A program made the position numbers and the translations under genes. Under the pieces are notes generated by a model, which did no database searches, had not been told where the DNA came from, and saw only the letters and a list, made by a program, of their open reading frames with translations. Below, in pieces: positions 59,528 to 64,000 of a stretch of DNA of 64,000 bases. Each line of letters starts with the position of its first letter. Within the stretch, counting starts at the first letter, position 1. The stretch is from Tubulanus polymorphus (lineage: Eukaryota > Nemertea > Palaeonemertea > Tubulaniformes > Tubulanidae): assembly GCF_964204645.1 (NCBI RefSeq), contig NC_134030.1, positions 5,950,278 through 6,014,277 of the forward strand. Direction: 5' to 3'.

Positions 59528-60057
59528 GTCGCATTGTTTCTGTATTTTGCCTTTGTTACTTCATTGCTTCATACCAGGAACTTTCTAACGTTATCAAATT
59601 TTCTAGTTTCAGCAAGAAGTCATAATGAGCTTGTTTACGAGTAGGTAGCGACCATCTACATTCCACGAAAGTGGCAATTTCAGAAAATAATAGACATGTC
59701 CGAAAGCAATTAATTGTTGTTGACAAACGTGTGTTTCGGAAAGGCCCATACGGAATTGAAAACTGATATCCGCTCAAAGGTGCAAATGAAATATTAACAG
59801 TCCTAATGTCGAAGAGGCTTCGATATCAGTGCACAATCTTTTTTTAGGCATAGCCATATGCGACACGAGGAAATAAATTAAGGGGTAAACGAACAGAGTA
59901 GAACATGATGTTTACCATCCAATTCAAAAACATCACCACCTCCAAATTGTCCGACAATGATGGAAATATCGTATCGACGTGAACTGCATTTGATGGTGAA
60001 TGGAATTGTTAAATGGCAGAAATTACTCTGCATTAACTAGCAGAGGCTAGATTCGGA

Positions 60058-60221
60058 CCGGAAGAAATCATAGAATCAGAGCCCCCCCCCCCCTGATGTC
60101 AGGTGCCCCAACAATGGATTAAGTGGAGAATAAATGATGCAAGAAAAACATGAAACACATCCTGAGATCGTTTGCAAGGAGAACTGAATAAGGGAGGCAT
60201 TTCATTCTATGGCACCGATCA
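60058..60221. mobile_element. short MITE, GGTGTCATAGAAT family (copy 2)
   Basis: The left end AAATCATAGAATCAGAG and C-run and the right end inverted, GATCGGTGCCATAGAATGAA, match the copy at 24365. It is absent at the equivalent place in unit A. Confidence 0.6.
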
Positions 60222-60558
60222 CTTCCAACCCACAACCAGTGAATACACGTTACGACGAGGCATATTTTTCAAATAAACTATGACAATCCCGTTTTCCCGT
60301 GAATTTTTATCTAGGTAAAAATAACAGTAAACGAGATGTTGTTACATTTCAAAGTTTGAATTGCGACTAATCTATTTATTAAATCATATTCGAGCCAGTA
60401 ATCCCTGTTTACAATGGATAATGATAAAACATCGTAAAACACGAGATCGGCACATAAAGAACATTGAGATGCGTTCCTCTGATATATCTCTAAAGTAGAC
60501 ATTTTGTAGGAGTAGCGCATATCACACTATTTTTATGTACATGAATATTACGATATTA

Positions 60559-61092
60559 CTATTTTCTTGGAGCCATGTAGTAATCAATATCTTTGACATT
60601 CACGCACGCTTTCGACCCGTCTCTGAAGTGCAGTTCAATGTGTTTCAGTTCTGGAAGTTTCGATTTTAGCGAATCTTCAACATTATTGAATCCGATGCGC
60701 CCAGTTTCCAGGTCAGTGTCGGTGTACCGTCGCTCCAGTTGCCGAGCGCGAGCTCCTATTGGTGGTAGATGCCATCGATAGCGTTCGTCGTACGGGTTTC
60801 GGTTCCGGTAATGTTTCTCGTATCTGTGGTCGTGTTTGCGATCTTTTCCTTCACCGGAAACACCTGAATCGGAATCATCCAAGTCCTCCTCGAAGTAATT
60901 TCCATATTCGTATGACGTCACGGGCACTTCGCGATGTATTTTATCGAGCAGACGATTACGTCGTTCTCGCGGTGTCTTCGTCAAGTAAGTCGAGTGCCAG
61001 TTCGGATCGAATGATCCGTAAACGGCATTCGTTGTCGTTGACATCGGCCAAGGTAGGGACAAAGCCTGACTGCGATATCCCTTTTCTGCCAT
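60559..61092 (-). CDS. hypothetical 177-residue protein, charged
   Basis: The coding exon runs ATG 61092 to TAG 60559-60561, and the ATG follows directly on an acceptor (TATTTTCAG). A strong donor CAAAAAG|GTAAGGG at 61630 suggests a non-coding exon 1 and an intron of about 540 bp; the joined frame upstream of the ATG reaches a TAA without another Met. The N-terminal half has WPMSTTTNAVYGSFDPNWHS and KTPRERRNRLLDKIHREVP. The middle is acidic (FEEDLDDSDSGVSGEG) and then His/Arg-rich (DRKHDHRYEKHYRNRNPYDE). The C-terminus LKHIELHFRDGSKACVNVKD looks like a folded strand pair. No signal peptide or membrane segment. I recognise no family; probably cytosolic or nuclear. It is absent from unit A. Confidence 0.68.
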   Translation of the reverse strand: MAEKGYRSQALSLPWPMSTTTNAVYGSFDPNWHSTYLTKTPRERRNRLLDKIHREVPVTSYEYGNYFEEDLDDSDSGVSGEGKDRKHDHRYEKHYRNRNPYDERYRWHLPPIGARARQLERRYTDTDLETGRIGFNNVEDSLKSKLPELKHIELHFRDGSKACVNVKDIDYYMAPRK

Positions 61093-61132
61093 CTGAAAAT
61101 ATTACAATATACGTCTTTCACTTTTAACACAG

Positions 61133-61430
61133 GCACGGATTCAGACGGCAGCACCGTAACCCCGTCCTACCGTCGGGAAAATGCCGTGCCTTTTTTCACT
61201 TTTTTTCATCCCCAAAGAAAATAGAGCACATTTTTACAATACGGGGCAGATAATTACAACAACAAAGCACACCATTCTTCAGGCCCATTATTATAGACTG
61301 GTATCATCTTTAACCGGGGGTTAACTCAACTGAAAATGAATTGAGTTAGCCCCCAGGTTAAAGTTAATACCATCTATAAAACCGGGCCCAGGATATCAAA
61401 TTTATTGCCTGGAAACTACGTGCCAATGCT
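61133..61430 (+). repeat. dispersed repeat shared with 54180-54520 (copy 2)
   Basis: GCACGGATTCAGACG, AAAATAGAGCACATTTTTAC, GGGGCAGATAATTACAACAA, CATTCTTCAGG and TTTATTGCCTGGAAACTA are in order, interrupted by the hairpin MITE at 61282-61391. It lies in the intron of the 177-residue gene. Confidence 0.6.
61282..61391. mobile_element. hairpin MITE, TATAAAACCGGGCCC family (copy 3, best)
   Basis: GGCCCATTATTATAGACTGG, TATCATCTTTAACCGGGGGT, TAACTCAA pairs with TTGAGTTAGCCCCCAGGTTA, AAGTTAATACCATCTATAAA, ACCGGGCC. It is nearly one uninterrupted stem of about 48 pairs with a very short loop. Confidence 0.85.
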
Positions 61431-61670
61431 CAGTAGCTGTTTAAACGGGGTTTTTCTATCACTTAGTGTTTCTCCATCTTGATGAATCAATTATCAATTT
61501 TACATGACAAATAACAGTATATATGTGTATGATAAACAATTCTATACATAGCAGCTTTTAACCTAAAAATGATTAAAACATAATTGATCAGAATATGAAT
61601 TGTTACAAGTTATCATATACATCCCTTACCTTTTTGAAAAACGTATGTTTATCCAAATCGAACGAGTAGA

Positions 61671-62517
61671 AGTGTTATCGCTTTGTTATTGTACTGATAG
61701 TTGTCGCTACGAAGTCAAAATGGCGAAATCTCTGGAACCAGACCAATATTTGCCAATCAATACAATTTTTTTTCTGACAAACTGAATGTAAACCACGAAT
61801 TGTAAAATTTCCTCTGCTGCTGGACTTTTCACGAGATTCAGCGTTTGCTTATGTCGTTGCCCTACGAAATTATGATTGCACTAAATATTCGCGCAAAGCA
61901 AACATTACGGGACCCTATATGAACGAGTTCTACAAGACAACCGATGTTAGTAAAATTTGTGTATATATTCGGTTGAATAGGAACCTGCCGTTTGCCCTAG
62001 TCAGGTGTCATTATGTATTTACTACAAATAACTTCACTTTCTTAAACAGGTTCATTATGTGCCGTTGTTTAACAAAGGGAATCAATCGCTTTTAGTGATT
62101 AATACAGCTCACCCTTATGGGGCACATTATACTGTAAAGGTCTTCAGCTTATTTTCAGTTGGTCGGATTTTTTTCCGCGCTGAAAAATGAACTCAGTTTT
62201 CACATTAATTTATTCGAATCACATTTGTGTGTATATCATCGAGTGACTCAACTTTTCTTTTCTTGCAAAATAGATTCAAATAATTCACTAGGGGTAGAGA
62301 TATATTAGAACAGGTTTTCAAGAGTTATCATGGGAATCGTTCTACGTTATAAGTTTATTTCCTTAACTCGATGTAGTGATTTATATCGCCAAAAACCTTA
62401 AGGTCGAAATCCTTTTTATAGTCTCTCATTTTGTAGGACTAACCTCGAGTTGATTCTCCGATACGCCACATCTATTCCGTTGAAATTATACATTCATTAA
62501 GATGAAGAGATATTGAC
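61671..62517. other. intergenic, nothing recognised
   Basis: Probably holds the start of the 177-residue gene's untranslated exon and the spacer before the receptor gene. I see no coding or repeat. Confidence 0.4.
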
Positions 62518-62542
62518 TTTATTCTGAATTCACATTTTTATT
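62518..62542 (-). terminator. polyadenylation signals of the FN3 receptor gene
   Basis: AATAAA on the minus strand at 62542-62537, directly after the stop, and at 62523-62518. Confidence 0.5.
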
Positions 62543-62543
62543 T

Positions 62544-64000
62544 TCATTCAATTCCATTCAAAAATACAGAATTATGGTGAAATGGCGGAGAGTTGTCGCC
62601 CAAACCTGAAAGAAAAGCACTGCAATTGTGTAATCGGAACTTTTCCTACGTTTTCAATATTACCGAAATGTCAAAATCAAGTCCCAGTTACATGATCTTA
62701 AACAGTACCTGGCAGCTGGTGATCACTGGATTTGTGGGATTTTACAGCACGTCGCAAACTGCAAGTTGATAAAAAAACAACTCTCCATATTATGATGATT
62801 AATGTAATTATGCGTAATTGGAAACGGAAAGTACCTTTCCTCCCACATCAGATCATCCAAGAAGAATGAATTGTGGCTATTGGTATCGTGCTGTTTGCCT
62901 ATAAAATACGTAGGACGTCGCAGTAGAAATGTATCGGAACTTACACTGTGTGTGAATCGTAAAACGTAAACTTGGTTTCAAATTGTATAAAGATTTGTAT
63001 TCAGGCCTACTAAGAAAACTCACGTTTTTTCGACTTCTTCTGTTGGGAGCCTTTACATAAACAGAAAACGATCGCCATGAACACCAATAACAAGACGAAA
63101 AACCCTGACGCTAAACCCGCCATCGTGATGATGAAATGACCTTTCAACATAGAAAATATATTATGACAGCTACCACTCAGAAGTCGACATGATCCAGAGT
63201 CACAATTGAGAGTTGTGATTTGACTAATGAGAGAGATGAGCGAAGATAAACTATTCTTGCGAATAAAGAAATGTGGACGGGTTCAAAGGCCGGTTTTATA
63301 GAGTGGCATTAACTTTAACCTGAAGGTTAACTCGATTGGGGTTAACTGAATTGAGATTACCCCTGGTTCAATACTAATCTATAAAACCTGGATGTTATCC
63401 ATTAGGACAAAGCACCTTCATTATTGTGATAGGGGGTCAGTGCCACGGATGTATAGACGACGAAACCCCAGTCATCTGTTAGTTCAAGTCTGTAGAAAAC
63501 CTTTTCAAAATCGCCACTATATTCGAATCTCAATTCGTAGGGGTGGTCGAAATCGACATCCGTTTGTTGCGAACATCTCTGCGCATGATCCGACGACGTA
63601 CACGTCATCACGCGCCATCCCGCAAATGAACCAATCATTTTCGACCAGGAAATCCGTACCCGACTTCCGGTACGACTTGCTGTGATATTGAGAATACGAG
63701 GAACTCCTACAATGATGAATAGATGTTTTATTTAAAACCTGGCGACATTGCTTGATATCATATACCGGTACCTTAATTTTTTCTTCGAATGAACGAACCT
63801 TTCGTTTCGAACGAACAAACTGGTGAGAAAACCTCGCCAGAAAAGTGACTACTTGTCACAACAATTTGAACGTCGTACGCTGAGTTAGGTTGTAAGTTTT
63901 TGATGACGTATTTCGTTGACTTTTGAAAACCTGGATCGTCTATTTCAGAGGTTCGGCTCCACGTCGTCTGGGCAAGTTGCTTCCTGTATTGTAGTTGTAT
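62544..64000 (-). CDS. single-pass receptor with FN3-like domains, C-terminal exons (runs off the window)
   Basis: Exons on the minus strand: from beyond 64000 to 63799, 63706-63416, 63140-63024 and 62605-62544 (TGA). Every junction is phase 1, usual for FN3 modules. The first exon encodes LQYRKQLAQTTWSRTSEI then KYVIKNLQPNSAYDVQIVVTS and VCSFETK, a typical second half of an FN3 domain. The second has GVPRILNITASRTGSRVRIS and WSKMIGSFAGWRVMTC, one further FN3-like module with a Cys pair. The third is a transmembrane segment, FIITMAGLASGFFVLLLVFM, ending CLCKGSQQKKSKK. The tail has about 33 residues and no catalytic domain. A type I surface receptor or adhesion protein is clear; cytokine-receptor-like or other FN3 families are possible. 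The extracellular N-terminus lies outside the window. The donor at 63416 (GTGCTT) is weak. Confidence 0.78.
63288..63391. mobile_element. hairpin MITE, TATAAAACCGGGCCC family (copy 4)
   Basis: CCGGTTTTATAGAGTGGCAT, TAACTTTAACCTGAAGGTTA then GATTACCCCTGGTTCAATAC, TAATCTATAAAACCTGG. It lies in the intron before the transmembrane exon of the FN3 receptor, close to the weak donor at 63416. Confidence 0.65.

Larger units (their letters stand above)
58500..61670. repeat. segmental duplication, unit B
   Basis: The second, longer unit of the tandem duplication. The extra length comes from a MITE (60058-60221), the 177-residue coding exon (about 60470-61092) and a repeat with a hairpin MITE (61133-61430). 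Confidence 0.85.

Overview
The window is nuclear DNA of a metazoan. It has multi-exon genes with GT-AG introns of hundreds to thousands of bases, intron-poor rhodopsin-type GPCR genes, two nuclear tRNA-Ile genes, long AT microsatellites and many short non-autonomous transposons. A quiver/sleepless-type Ly6 gene, FMRFamide-receptor-like GPCRs and an NFE2L1-type CNC-bZIP gene together suggest an invertebrate, most likely a protostome and perhaps a lophotrochozoan. That placement is an inference. Nothing bacterial, viral or organellar was seen.

Layout. At 0-8 kb there are two identical tRNA-Ile(AAU) genes in opposite orientation and the last exon of a GT32-type glycosyltransferase (minus). At 11.3-14.3 kb there is a minus-strand Ly6 gene of the quiver/sleepless type; three exons join in phase and a first exon is proposed. 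At 16.5-17.7 kb there are two phase-compatible exons of an unrecognised gene (minus). From 18 to 29.8 kb I see no gene, only repeats. At 29.8-31 kb there is a GPCR gene with a one-exon reading frame (plus). From 31 to 39 kb there are several inverted-repeat transposons and a tandem pair of tRNA T-arm-like units.

The main gene is at 39.2-51.6 kb (minus). Seven coding exons, all phase-consistent, join into an 820-residue CNC-bZIP factor of the NFE2L1/Nrf1 type, with an N-terminal ER-targeting hydrophobic segment and a C-terminal CNC-bZIP domain. Its introns carry several MITEs, one of which touches a splice donor.

From 52 to 55 kb there is a composite inverted-repeat element with telomere-like and tRNA-like sequence, one isolated candidate exon and a LINE 3' tail. 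From 55.2 to 61.7 kb lies a segmental tandem duplication carrying two GPCR genes about 91% identical in protein. The second unit also holds a small acidic and basic protein gene whose coding exon is missing from the first unit. The window ends inside a minus-strand single-pass receptor with fibronectin type III-like repeats and a short cytoplasmic tail.

The genes appear functionally independent. Possible shared themes are signalling at the cell surface (three GPCRs, the Ly6 protein, the FN3 receptor) and proteostasis or stress transcription (NFE2L1 type). Nearly all remaining DNA is intronic or intergenic and rich in degenerate non-autonomous transposons, at least eight families of which recur or can be delimited here.
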